From HB2-32-21 sp040235495 (GTDB lineage: Bacteria; Pseudomonadota; Gammaproteobacteria; Pseudomonadales; Porticoccaceae), in the NCBI GenBank assembly GCA_040235495.1, contig JBECKV010000055.1, positions 1-12,973 of the forward strand: a stretch of DNA of 12,973 nucleotides, read 5' to 3'. Numbering within the stretch: position 1 is the stretch's first letter; every line of letters starts with the position of its first letter. Below, one piece after another: positions 1-7,121 of the stretch. The position numbers were made by a program, and so were the translations under genes. The notes below the pieces were generated by a model that was not told the origin of the DNA, did no database searches, and saw only the letters and a program-made list of their open reading frames with translations.

Positions 1-1202
1 TTTTTCGACCCGATGATGCCGGCGCTCTCCAGCGCGTTGATTTGCGCGTCCGTATAGGCGAGCCGATTGCGCAGAACTTCACGGTTGTGCTGGCCCAGCA
101 TGCCGGCTTCCAGCGCCGGTGGCTCGGGAAACTGGGAAAAGCGCAGCGGCGTGCGCGGGATTTTTACGCTGCCGAAAACCGGGTCGCTGACCGTGCGCAC
201 TATGCCACGCTCTTTAGTGTGTTCGAGTTCCATGACTTCCGGAATGGTGAGGATCGGGGCGCTGGGAATTCTTTTTTTCTGCAGGATGGCGACGGCGGTG
301 AATACGTCTTCCACCGTCGTCAGCCAGACTTCGATGGCGGCATTGATTTCGTCGGCGTGCTTGCCCCGACCGCTGACATCGGCCATGCGTGGATCATTAA
401 GCAGATCCTCACGGCCGATTATTTTCATCAGTGATTCCCAGGCGTGGCTCAAGCCGACGATGAACAGGTAGCGATCCCCGCAGCGATAGATGCCGACCGG
501 TGCGAATAGCGGATGGTGGGGACCGGAGCGCTGGCATACGAACGCGCCGCCGGTGGTGTCGTAAAGCTGAACGTTCATCTCGTGATAGCTGAACAACACC
601 TCCATCAGCGAGATGTCCAGATATTGTCCGCCACCGCCATTCATCCGATGGATCAGGGCTGTCAAAATCGCCGCGTAGGCGTGGGTGCTGGTGGACAGGT
701 CGCCGAAGGCATACTCGCCGAATACCGGTGGGCGCCCCGCTTCACCGGTCAGATCGATAATTCCCGCGTAGGCCTGGCCGATGTAGTCAAAGCCGGGCAG
801 GCTCGACAGGGGCCCCGACTGGCCGAAACAGGAAATGGAACACATGACCAGATCGGGATTGATCCGGTTCAGAGTCTCCCAATCCAGTTTGTGTTTTTTC
901 ATGACGCCTGGTGCGAAATTTTCCACCACCACATCGGCCTGTTTTACCAGTTCGTAACAAATGGCCTGACCCTCGGGCGTGGTGATATCGATGGCCAGAT
1001 TTTTCTTGCCGATGTTGTGTTGAATATAGTGGGCGCTCCGACCTTCGCGCAGGCTCGGGAACATGCGAATCATTTCGCCGCCAACGGGTTCGATCTTGAG
1101 CACCTCGGCGCCGTGCTCGGCCAGCATCTTGGTGCAGTGGGGGCCGGCCAGAACATGGGTGAAGTCAACCACCGTGAAGGCGTCCAGCATGCGTTTGCTC
1201 AC
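1..1202 (-). CDS. CaiB/BaiF family CoA-transferase, paralogue 1 (3' end cut by window edge)
   Basis: Family III CoA-transferase, which would move CoA from an acyl-CoA donor to a free carboxylic acid in the cytoplasm. Reading from a GTG at 1202-1200 gives 400 residues with no stop before the edge. The last readable residues (GIIGSK) match the SKNI ends of the next two paralogues, so only one or two codons and the stop are missing. Visible motifs are the N-terminal VVDFTHVLAGPHCTKMLAEH, VVVENF near 91-96, MCSISCFGQ near 120-128, and FGD with Asp168, which corresponds to catalytic Asp169 of formyl-CoA transferase. The GTG start gives MSKRMLDAF, which aligns with MNQRMLDGF of paralogue 2; an ATG four codons in (1190) is the alternative. 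The Shine-Dalgarno is weak. It is odd in having TSTH after FGD where the others have TGAH. By hand alignment it is 69/100 identical to paralogue 3 over the N-terminal 100 residues. The exact substrate cannot be read from sequence. Confidence 0.93.
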   Translation of the reverse strand, partial: MSKRMLDAFTVVDFTHVLAGPHCTKMLAEHGAEVLKIEPVGGEMIRMFPSLREGRSAHYIQHNIGKKNLAIDITTPEGQAICYELVKQADVVVENFAPGVMKKHKLDWETLNRINPDLVMCSISCFGQSGPLSSLPGFDYIGQAYAGIIDLTGEAGRPPVFGEYAFGDLSTSTHAYAAILTALIHRMNGGGGQYLDISLMEVLFSYHEMNVQLYDTTGGAFVCQRSGPHHPLFAPVGIYRCGDRYLFIVGLSHAWESLMKIIGREDLLNDPRMADVSGRGKHADEINAAIEVWLTTVEDVFTAVAILQKKRIPSAPILTIPEVMELEHTKERGIVRTVSDPVFGSVKIPRTPLRFSQFPEPPALEAGMLGQHNREVLRNRLAYTDAQINALESAGIIGSK

Positions 1203-1303
1203 GGTTGATTTACCCGGTTATGTCAACAAGCCCTGTTTATTGTTGCGAAGTGATCCCTGGCTTGAAGGACCACCCCGTGATTTTAATCCGAACCGGGCAA
1301 GGA

Positions 1304-2509
1304 TCAGATATTTTTAGACGCAATTATCGCCCCTGATTCAAGGGTCGCGATTTTTTCCGCGCTGTAGCCGAGGTACTCGCGCAGAATTTCGTGGTTGTGC
1401 TGCCCGAGGGTGCTGGCTCTCAAATCCGGGGGTTCCGGAAACTCGGAAAAGCGCAGCGGCGTTCGGGGAACACGAATGTCGCCAAAAATATCATCCTTGA
1501 TGGTGCGCACGCAGCCCCGCTCCTTGACGTGAGGGTGGTCCATGAATTCAGCGATATTAAGAATGGGCGCGCAGGGAACACGGTTGGCTTCCAGGACTTC
1601 CATGGCCTCGTAGATGTCTTCCTGAGTATCAAGCCAGTCCTGGATAGCGCCGTTAATTTCGTCTTTATACTGGCTGATTTCAGCCAGGTTTTTGAATCGC
1701 GGGTCGTTGGCCATATCCGGTCGGTTGATGGCTTTGGTTAGCCCTCCCCACTGGTTCAGGCCAACGATAAACATATATTTATCCTTGCATTTGAAAATGC
1801 CGGCCCCTGCCAGCAGGTAATGCTCTGGCCCCGCCCTGTGAGGGAGCATCTTGCCGCCCGTGCTGTTGTACAGTTGTACGCTGAGTTCGTGGAAGCTGAA
1901 TAAAACGTCGATCAGGGAAATATCGATGTATTGCCCGCCACCGCCACGCAGACGGTGCATCAGCGCCATGACGATGGCGCCGCAGGCGTGGGCGCCGGTG
2001 GCGATGTCGCCGAAGGCGAAGTCACCGTATATCGGGGTGTCGTCTTTTTTCCCCAGTAGATCGATGATGCCGGCATAGGACTGACCGATCCAGTCAAAGC
2101 CCGGTAACTCGGCCAGGGGACCGGTCTGGCCGAAACAGGAAATGGAGCACATCACCAGGTTGGGATTGATTTTTCTCAGGGTTTCCCAGTCCAGGTTGTG
2201 GCGTTTCATAACCCCGGGTTTGAAATTTTCCACCACCACGTCGGCCTGGCGAATCAGTTCGTGGCAGATCTCCTGGGCTTCCGGTGTTTCGATATCCATG
2301 CACATGGATTTCTTGCCGACGTTGTGCTGGATGAAATAACCGCTGCGGCCCTCCCTGTGCATCGGCAGGTTGCGGGCCAGTTCGCCGCTAATGGGCTCGA
2401 TCTTGACGACTTCGGCACCGTGCTCGGCCAGCATTTTGGTACAGTGTGGTCCGGCGACCACATGGGTAAAATCGACGACTTTAAAGCCGTCCAACATACG
2501 CTGGTTCAT
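1304..2509 (-). CDS. CaiB/BaiF family CoA-transferase, paralogue 2
   Basis: Complete 401-aa family III CoA-transferase, the usual length for the family (about 400 aa). The N-terminal nucleotide-binding segment is VVDFTHVVAGPHCTKMLAEH (11-30). It is followed by VVVENF (91-96), MCSISCFGQTGPL (120-132), and YGDFAFGD with Asp168 as the likely catalytic acyl acceptor, then TGAH and GGGGQYIDISL (189-199). The ATG at 2509 lies behind a moderate G-rich stretch (GGGGG) about 8 nt upstream, and its MNQRMLDGF start aligns with the other copies. Over the first 100 residues it is about 79% identical to paralogue 3 and about 61% to paralogue 5 by hand alignment. It is the fourth gene of the leftward array, 101 bp ahead of paralogue 1 and 123 bp behind paralogue 3. 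Relatives in the family include bile-acid and carnitine CoA-transferases and alpha-methylacyl-CoA racemase, so racemase activity is a less likely alternative. Confidence 0.95.
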   Translation of the reverse strand: MNQRMLDGFKVVDFTHVVAGPHCTKMLAEHGAEVVKIEPISGELARNLPMHREGRSGYFIQHNVGKKSMCMDIETPEAQEICHELIRQADVVVENFKPGVMKRHNLDWETLRKINPNLVMCSISCFGQTGPLAELPGFDWIGQSYAGIIDLLGKKDDTPIYGDFAFGDIATGAHACGAIVMALMHRLRGGGGQYIDISLIDVLFSFHELSVQLYNSTGGKMLPHRAGPEHYLLAGAGIFKCKDKYMFIVGLNQWGGLTKAINRPDMANDPRFKNLAEISQYKDEINGAIQDWLDTQEDIYEAMEVLEANRVPCAPILNIAEFMDHPHVKERGCVRTIKDDIFGDIRVPRTPLRFSEFPEPPDLRASTLGQHNHEILREYLGYSAEKIATLESGAIIASKNI

Positions 2510-2576
2510 GGTTAAGGCCCCCGTTTACTGAACGTTCTTATCGTCACTTCACAATACTTGCAAAGTTTCCCGCTTG

Positions 2577-2614
2577 TAAAGATGTAATGCGCCGCTAAAG
2601 ATGTAATGCGCCGC
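2577..2614. repeat. Perfect 19-bp tandem duplication
   Basis: TAAAGATGTAATGCGCCGC occurs at 2577-2595 and again immediately at 2596-2614 with no mismatch. It lies in the gap between paralogues 3 and 2, just after the stop of paralogue 3. Removing one copy would make this gap 104 bp, close to the other gaps of the array. It most likely arose by a recent slippage or unequal exchange. Confidence 0.9.
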
Positions 2615-2632
2615 GCCCACCAGTGGCAACTC

Positions 2633-3841
2633 CTAAATGTTTTTCGATTCTATGATGCCTTTGTCCTCGAGCTGGGCGATCCGGTCAGCGCTGTAGTTGA
2701 GCCATTGGCTCAGGATCTCGTGATTATGTTGCCCGAGCATGCTCGCCTCGGCATCGGGGGTGTCGGGGAAATCGGAAAAACGCAGGGGGGTGCGCGGGAT
2801 GTGCAATTCGCCCCACACGGGGTCCCTGACCGTACGCACGATTCCCCTTTCCTTACAGTGGGGCAGTGCCATCACTTCCGGGATCGACAGGATGGGCGCA
2901 CACGGCACACGGTGTTTTTGCAACAGTTCCACAGCCTTGTGGACATCGCCGACGCCGTCCAGCCAGACCTCCACGGCTTCGGTGATTTCGTCACGATACT
3001 GGCCTCGGGTATTCAGATCGTTGAGCCTGGGGTCTTCGAGCATGTCCTCGCGACCCATGGCTCTGACCAGCCCTTCCCACTGATGGGCGAGGCCCAAAAT
3101 AAAGATGAATCGATCCTTGCAGCGATAAATGCCTACCGGCGCCAGCAGGGTATGGTAGCGGCCGGCCCGCTTGGGCTGGAACTGGCCCTTGCTGGTGTCA
3201 TAGAGTTGTACGTGTAACTCGTGATAGCTGAAAAGTACTTCGATCAATGACAGGTCTATGTGCTGGCCTCGGCCCCCTCTCAAGCGATGCAAAAGCGCCG
3301 AGACAATGGCGCCATAGGCATGGGCGCCGGTGGAGGCATCGCCGAAAGCATATTCCCCAAACACGGGGATGTCGTCAGGGTCTCCGGTCATATCGATGAT
3401 GCCGGCGTAGGACTGACCGATCCAGTCATAGCCCGGCAGGTGCGACAGGGGGCCGGTCTGGCCAAAGCAGGAAATGGAGCACATCACCAGATCAGGGTTT
3501 ATCTGCCTGAGGGTGTCCCAGTCCAGGTTGTGTTTCTTCATCACGCCCGGGGAAAAGTTTTCGACCACCACATCGGCGTCCCTGATCAGCTGATGACAGA
3601 TCTCCTGACCCTCGGGCGTCGAGATATCCATGCACATCGTCTTCTTGCCAATGTTGTGCTGAATGAAGTAGGCGCTGCGACCGTCCTTCTGATTGGGTAG
3701 GAGTCGTGATAGCTCGCCGCCGATGGGCTCGATCTTGATCACTTCGGCGCCTTGTTCGGCCAGCATTTTGGTGCAGTGTGGTCCGGCGACCACATGGGTG
3801 AAATCGATGACTTTAAAGCCGTCCAGCATTCCTCGACTCAC
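2633..3841 (-). CDS. CaiB/BaiF family CoA-transferase, paralogue 3 (GTG start)
   Basis: Complete family III CoA-transferase, 402 aa from a GTG at 3841-3839. The frame is open further back to an ATG at 3973, but those 44 extra residues overlap the end of paralogue 4 and align with no other copy. The GTG has a strong Shine-Dalgarno (GGGAGGGG at 3847-3854) and gives MSRGMLDGF, matching MNQRMLDGF of paralogue 2. Motifs are VIDFTHVVAGPHCTKMLAEQ (11-30), VVVENF (91-96), MCSISCFGQTGPL (120-132), FGD with Asp168, TGAHAYGAI, and a GIIESKNI C-terminus. The last 300 residues keep the family order without frameshift. Third in the leftward array, it is closest to paralogue 2 (79/100 identical N-terminal residues). 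It probably transfers CoA between organic acids; the acids are unknown. Confidence 0.95.
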   Translation of the reverse strand: MSRGMLDGFKVIDFTHVVAGPHCTKMLAEQGAEVIKIEPIGGELSRLLPNQKDGRSAYFIQHNIGKKTMCMDISTPEGQEICHQLIRDADVVVENFSPGVMKKHNLDWDTLRQINPDLVMCSISCFGQTGPLSHLPGYDWIGQSYAGIIDMTGDPDDIPVFGEYAFGDASTGAHAYGAIVSALLHRLRGGRGQHIDLSLIEVLFSYHELHVQLYDTSKGQFQPKRAGRYHTLLAPVGIYRCKDRFIFILGLAHQWEGLVRAMGREDMLEDPRLNDLNTRGQYRDEITEAVEVWLDGVGDVHKAVELLQKHRVPCAPILSIPEVMALPHCKERGIVRTVRDPVWGELHIPRTPLRFSDFPDTPDAEASMLGQHNHEILSQWLNYSADRIAQLEDKGIIESKNI

Positions 3842-3846
3842 GACAA

Positions 3847-3854
3847 CCCCTCCC
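3847..3854 (-). promoter_or_regulatory. Shine-Dalgarno that fixes the GTG start of paralogue 3
   Basis: On the minus strand GGGAGGGG lies 5 nt before the GTG at 3841 (GGAGG core to GTG, 7 nt). It is the best ribosome-binding site in the CoA-transferase array. It favours GTG over both the far-upstream ATG (3973) and the ATG four codons downstream (3829), whose own GAGG sits only 1 nt away. Confidence 0.75.
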
Positions 3855-3891
3855 GGTATCAGTTCCTGGTTCTGGTAGGGGATGTTTTGCA

Positions 3892-3903
3892 GCCAAATTT
3901 GGC
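3892..3903. promoter_or_regulatory. 12-bp perfect palindrome GCCAAATTTGGC in the gap before paralogue 3
   Basis: GCCAAATTTGGC is a perfect inverted repeat with no spacer, in the 110-bp gap between paralogues 4 and 3, ending about 50 bp before the GTG of paralogue 3. Position and symmetry suit a small dimeric-regulator operator, but one 12-bp palindrome can arise by chance and no repeat of it was noticed in the other gaps. Confidence 0.3.
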
Positions 3904-3951
3904 GCCCCCGTTCCCGGTAGTTTATGGAGTCGGCGGCGGACGGGGCAAGCC

Positions 3952-5160
3952 TTATCGCGCGCCGGCATTGCACACGCCGCCTTGCTCCAGTGCGGCAATT
4001 TGCGTTTCGCTGTAGCCGAGCTCGCCAAGGATGTCGCGGTTGTGCTCTCCCAGCAGCGGCGCCGACAGCTTCAGGGGCTTGGGAAAACTCGAATAACGGT
4101 AGGGTGAGGCGGGGATTTGCACCGGGCCGAAGATGCTGTCATCGATGGTTTCAACCAGCCCCCGTTGGAGCATGTGCGGATGACTCATGACTTCCGGCAC
4201 GCTCAGTACCGGCGCCGCCGGCACGTGGTATTCACCCAGAAGGCGCAGGGCGTCATCGACATTGCCGACCTGCTCCAGCCATTGCTCGATGGCCCGGGTC
4301 AGTTCGTCGCGGTTATCGTGGCGACTGACCGGATCGGCAAAACGCGGGTCCTCGAGCCATTCTTCCCTGCCGAGCAGCGCCAGCAGATTGGGCCACTGCT
4401 TGCCGAGTGCGATGATAATCAGCCAGTCGTTCTTGCAAGGAAAGAGGGCGAGGGGCGCGACAAAAGGATGCTGATGGCCACTGCGCCGAGGATTCATCGC
4501 ACCGCCCGAGGCGTCATAGACCTGTACATTCATGGCGTGGTAGCTGAACAGGCAATCGAGCAGCGCGATGTCTAGATATTGTCCGCCGCCGCCCTGGAGC
4601 CGGTGAAACAGGGCACTGACGATGGCGCCGTAGGCGTGGGCGCCCGTGGACACATCACCAAAGGCAAGGCCTGACAGGGCAGGGTAGCCGCCTTCTTCGC
4701 CCGTCATGCCCATGATTCCGGCATAGGCCTGGCCGATATAGTCAAAACCGGGATAACGGGCCAGGGGACCCTCCTGCCCCAGGCAGGAAATCGAGCACAT
4801 GATGAGTTCCGGGTTCAGGGCTCGAAGAGTCCGCCAGTCAAGGTTCAAACCCTGCATCACGCCGGGAGTGAAGTTCTCCACCACGACGTCGGCACGCTTT
4901 ATCAACCGATGACAGATTTCCTGGGCCTGGGGCTGGTGGAGATCGAGACTCAGGCTCTTCTTGCCGATATTATGCTGGATATAACAGCCGCTACGACCTT
5001 CCCGGACAAAGGGCAGCTGCCGTGCGGGGTCGCCGGCCAGAGGTTCGATTTTGATCACCTCGGCGCCATGCTGGGCAAGCAGGCGAGTACAGTGAGGGCC
5101 CGCCACGTAATGGCTGAAGTCCACCACGCGGATACCCTTGAGGATGTGTGTTTCGGTCAC
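3952..5160 (-). CDS. CaiB/BaiF family CoA-transferase, paralogue 4 (GTG start preferred)
   Basis: Family III CoA-transferase, 402 aa from a GTG at 5160-5158. The frame extends upstream to TTG/ATG codons at 5205-5200, adding 15 residues (total 417). The GTG is preferred because MTETHILKGIRVVDF aligns with MTRKHVLDGVKVVDF of paralogue 5 without extra residues and restores the common length. Its Shine-Dalgarno is poor, so this start is uncertain. Motifs are VVDFSHYVAGPHCTRLLAQH (12-31), VVVENFTPG (92-100), MCSISCLGQEGPL (121-133), SGLAFGD with Asp169 as the likely catalytic residue, STGAHAYGAI, and GGGGQYLDIALLDCLFSYH. It belongs with paralogue 5 as a second subtype (70/100 N-terminal residues identical; both have HYVAGPHCTRL, CLGQEGPL and VQVYDASGG). 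The C-terminus (GGVCNAGAR) differs from the SKNI ends of paralogues 1-3. Confidence 0.93.
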   Translation of the reverse strand: MTETHILKGIRVVDFSHYVAGPHCTRLLAQHGAEVIKIEPLAGDPARQLPFVREGRSGCYIQHNIGKKSLSLDLHQPQAQEICHRLIKRADVVVENFTPGVMQGLNLDWRTLRALNPELIMCSISCLGQEGPLARYPGFDYIGQAYAGIMGMTGEEGGYPALSGLAFGDVSTGAHAYGAIVSALFHRLQGGGGQYLDIALLDCLFSYHAMNVQVYDASGGAMNPRRSGHQHPFVAPLALFPCKNDWLIIIALGKQWPNLLALLGREEWLEDPRFADPVSRHDNRDELTRAIEQWLEQVGNVDDALRLLGEYHVPAAPVLSVPEVMSHPHMLQRGLVETIDDSIFGPVQIPASPYRYSSFPKPLKLSAPLLGEHNRDILGELGYSETQIAALEQGGVCNAGAR

Positions 5161-5234
5161 GCTGAGGTCTCGCTTGTGTCGATGGTTGATCAGACCAGCC
5201 ATCAAGTCCCGAGGGGGCTTGAAATTCCTGGCCT

Positions 5235-5255
5235 GGGGCGGTGGCTATCCGCCCC
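5235..5255 (-). other. GC-rich stem-loop between paralogues 5 and 4
   Basis: GGGGCGG and CCGCCCC form a perfect 7-bp stem around a 7-nt loop, 17 bp past the stop of paralogue 5 on the minus strand. No U-tract follows on the minus strand, so it is not a convincing intrinsic terminator. It could act as an mRNA 3'-end stabiliser or attenuate read-through from gene 5 into gene 4. Confidence 0.4.
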
Positions 5256-5271
5256 TCGAGCGGCTTGTAGT

Positions 5272-6477
5272 TCAGGCCTTGCCCAGTACGCCTTCCCGAT
5301 CCAGCCGGACGATGTCCTCGGCGCTGTAACCCAACTCACCGAGAATTTCGGCATTATGTTGCCCAAGCGTGCTGGCCTGTAATTCCAGGGGTTTCGGAAA
5401 GGCGGAATAACGCAGGGGCGAGGCGGGGATTTTAACCTCGCCATACTCGGGGTCACTGACGGTCTGGACGATCCCTCGCTGCACCATGTGCGGATGGCAC
5501 ATTACCTCCGGCACATCCAGCACCGGTGCTGCTGGAACGTGATTATCCTCGACCAGGATTTTGACGGCTTTTTCGGCGTCGCCAACGGTCGCCAGCCAGG
5601 CTTCAATGGCCGCGCTGATTTCGTCGCGGTTGTTGTTGCGACTCACGGGATCGGCAAAGCGGGGGTCTTGCAGCCACTCTTCCCTGCCCAGCAACTTGCA
5701 CAGGTTGGCCCACTGGGGACCGATGGCAACGATGATCAGGTAGCGGTCTCCGCACTTGAACAGACCCAGGGGCGAGACAAAGGAGTGCTGGTGGCCGCTG
5801 CGCTTGGGCACCAGTTGCCCCCCCGAGGCGTCATAAACCTGTACATTCATTTCGTGATAGCTGAACAGGCAGTCCAGCAACGACATGTCGAGATACTGGC
5901 CGCCGCCGCCATTGGCCCGGTGATACAGGGCGCTGACAATCGCGCCGTAGGCGTGAGCGCCGGTGGAAATATCGCCAAAGGCCATGCCCGACAGGGCCGG
6001 CGGGCCATCCACCTGGCCGGTCATGCCCATGACCCCGGAATAGGCCTGGCCGATGTAATCAAAGCCGGGCAGTTTGGATAGCGGTCCCTCCTGACCGAGA
6101 CAGGAGATCGAGCACATGATCAGATCAGGCTTGATCTCGCGCAGGGCCTCCCAGTCCATGTTGTATTTTTTCATCACGCCGGGGGTGAAGTTTTCGATGA
6201 CGACATCGGCGTTTTTGATCAGCTTATGGCAGATGTCCTGGGCTTGCTTGTTGCGTAAATCCAGGCTTATGGTCCGCTTGCCACGATTATGCTGGATGAA
6301 ATAGCCACTGCGACCGTTCCTCTGCACCGGCAATTGCCGCGAGGTATCGCCGGTCAGGGCCTCGATTTTAATTACCTCGGCGCCGGTCTCCGCCATGAGC
6401 CGCGTACAGTGGGGCCCGGCGACGTAGTGCGTAAAATCCACGACCTTGACTCCATCCAGAACATGTTTGCGTGTCAT
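5272..6477 (-). CDS. CaiB/BaiF family CoA-transferase, paralogue 5 (first gene of the array)
   Basis: Complete 401-aa family III CoA-transferase and the promoter-proximal gene of the leftward array. The ATG at 6477 has a good Shine-Dalgarno (AGGGGA, 7-nt spacer). Motifs are VVDFTHYVAGPHCTRLMAET (12-31), the helix with VVIENFTPG (92-100), MCSISCLGQEGPL (121-133), SGMAFGD with Asp169 corresponding to the catalytic Asp of formyl-CoA transferase, STGAHAYGAI, GGGGQYLDMSLLDCLFSYHE, and a C-terminal LGQHNAEILGELGYS motif typical of the family. No frameshift or missing key residue was seen. It pairs with paralogue 4 as one subtype. Role: transfer of CoA to or from a carboxylic acid in a catabolic pathway (family knowledge); the substrate is unknown. 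Confidence 0.95.
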   Translation of the reverse strand: MTRKHVLDGVKVVDFTHYVAGPHCTRLMAETGAEVIKIEALTGDTSRQLPVQRNGRSGYFIQHNRGKRTISLDLRNKQAQDICHKLIKNADVVIENFTPGVMKKYNMDWEALREIKPDLIMCSISCLGQEGPLSKLPGFDYIGQAYSGVMGMTGQVDGPPALSGMAFGDISTGAHAYGAIVSALYHRANGGGGQYLDMSLLDCLFSYHEMNVQVYDASGGQLVPKRSGHQHSFVSPLGLFKCGDRYLIIVAIGPQWANLCKLLGREEWLQDPRFADPVSRNNNRDEISAAIEAWLATVGDAEKAVKILVEDNHVPAAPVLDVPEVMCHPHMVQRGIVQTVSDPEYGEVKIPASPLRYSAFPKPLELQASTLGQHNAEILGELGYSAEDIVRLDREGVLGKA

Positions 6478-6513
6478 TGAAATGTCCCCTGTTAAATGTC
6501 GCCGGTTAAAGCG

Positions 6514-6523
6514 CTATATATAG
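6514..6523 (-). promoter_or_regulatory. Possible -10 region (CTATATATAG) of the CoA-transferase array
   Basis: An AT-only core inside a perfect 10-bp palindrome lies 37 bp upstream of the ATG of paralogue 5, in otherwise GC-rich sequence. TATATA is a plausible -10 box on the minus strand. No good TTGACA-type -35 was found at 17 bp, so this is a weak promoter call, or it needs an activator. Confidence 0.3.
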
Positions 6524-7059
6524 TTGTCATTTGATCGCCGGCGCTCGTTGCATCGATGGTCAAGGGCCACCGCTGCCCAGCGGTTTAACTGAAAGGCGCG
6601 GGCCTTGACATCATAGCAGTACATCCCGACTTGTCGTTAGCTGTGGTCACAGGCGCGATTATCCGGACCATGTTCACCGCTGGCTTGGGTCCGGCGTCGT
6701 TTCAACGCGCCTGGCGCGATTGACAAATCCGCCATGGCTGCCTGAACTTTTGTGTTGTTCTTTTACCGTTCGTGGCGAGGCATCAGGCGTGCTCGGAGTG
6801 GCGATTTTTCCTGGCTGGGCGACAGCGGGACCGGGGCGGTTGCCAAAGGATTCGCGACCCTTGTCATCGATACCGGTGCCGGTGCGCATGTCGGGAGCTT
6901 GACCGGTGCGCCCGCGCCGGGCACGGATAAAACCAGGCAGCTTAGGCGTGCGGGATATGTTTTCTTTGAACCATGTTCTTTAACCCTGGTTTTGTTACCG
7001 TCGGTGCAGGTTGTCCGGTTTTTAACCCGTTTATTTGATTTATATCCGGACTGGCGTAC

Positions 7060-7071
7060 GCCGACGTCGGC
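7060..7071. promoter_or_regulatory. 12-bp perfect palindrome GCCGACGTCGGC before the haemoglobin gene
   Basis: A perfect inverted repeat ends 50 bp before the ATG of the truncated haemoglobin and is directly followed by TAGTAT, a possible -10 box. It may be an operator overlapping the promoter. It does not resemble the known NsrR or FNR boxes, so any regulator is unknown. Confidence 0.3.
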
Positions 7072-7121
7072 TAGTATCGCTGCTGGTATTTGCAAGTGTT
7101 CCACAACAGGATAGCGCGTAT

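Larger units (their letters stand above)
6478..7121. other. 644-bp stretch without a convincing gene
   Basis: This lies between the start of the CoA-transferase array and the start of the haemoglobin gene, which diverge. Several overlapping open frames of 60-120 codons exist on both strands (for example 6752-7114 plus and 6763-7104 minus), but none resembles a known family, has a clear ribosome-binding site or stands out by codon usage. It probably holds both divergent promoters. Visible pieces are the AT palindrome near 6514-6523, repeated CGGTGCG-type GC-rich segments near 6868-6925, and a 12-bp palindrome at 7060-7071. Nothing here supports an RNA gene. Confidence 0.5.

Noticed and set aside
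3842..3973. A 44-residue N-terminal extension of paralogue 3 starting at ATG 3973.
   Set aside because: It overlaps the end of paralogue 4, matches no other copy, and a GTG with a strong ribosome-binding site lies downstream.
513..6081. Long open frames antisense to the CoA-transferases (for example 513-1208, 2198-2515, 3260-3700, 4909-5382, 5488-6081).
   Set aside because: They recur because the sense genes are homologous and GC-rich; their products have no domain and their position follows the sense frame.
6605..6633. TTGACA at 6605-6610 as the -35 of a plus-strand promoter.
   Set aside because: No acceptable -10 hexamer 16-18 bp downstream.
6720..7114. Short open frames of 60-120 codons upstream of the globin.
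   Set aside because: No family resemblance, no clear ribosome-binding site, and frames overlap on both strands.
7035..7121. A 29-residue extension of the globin from a TTG at 7035.
   Set aside because: It has no globin-like sequence and the ATG at 7122 gives the typical group II N-terminus.
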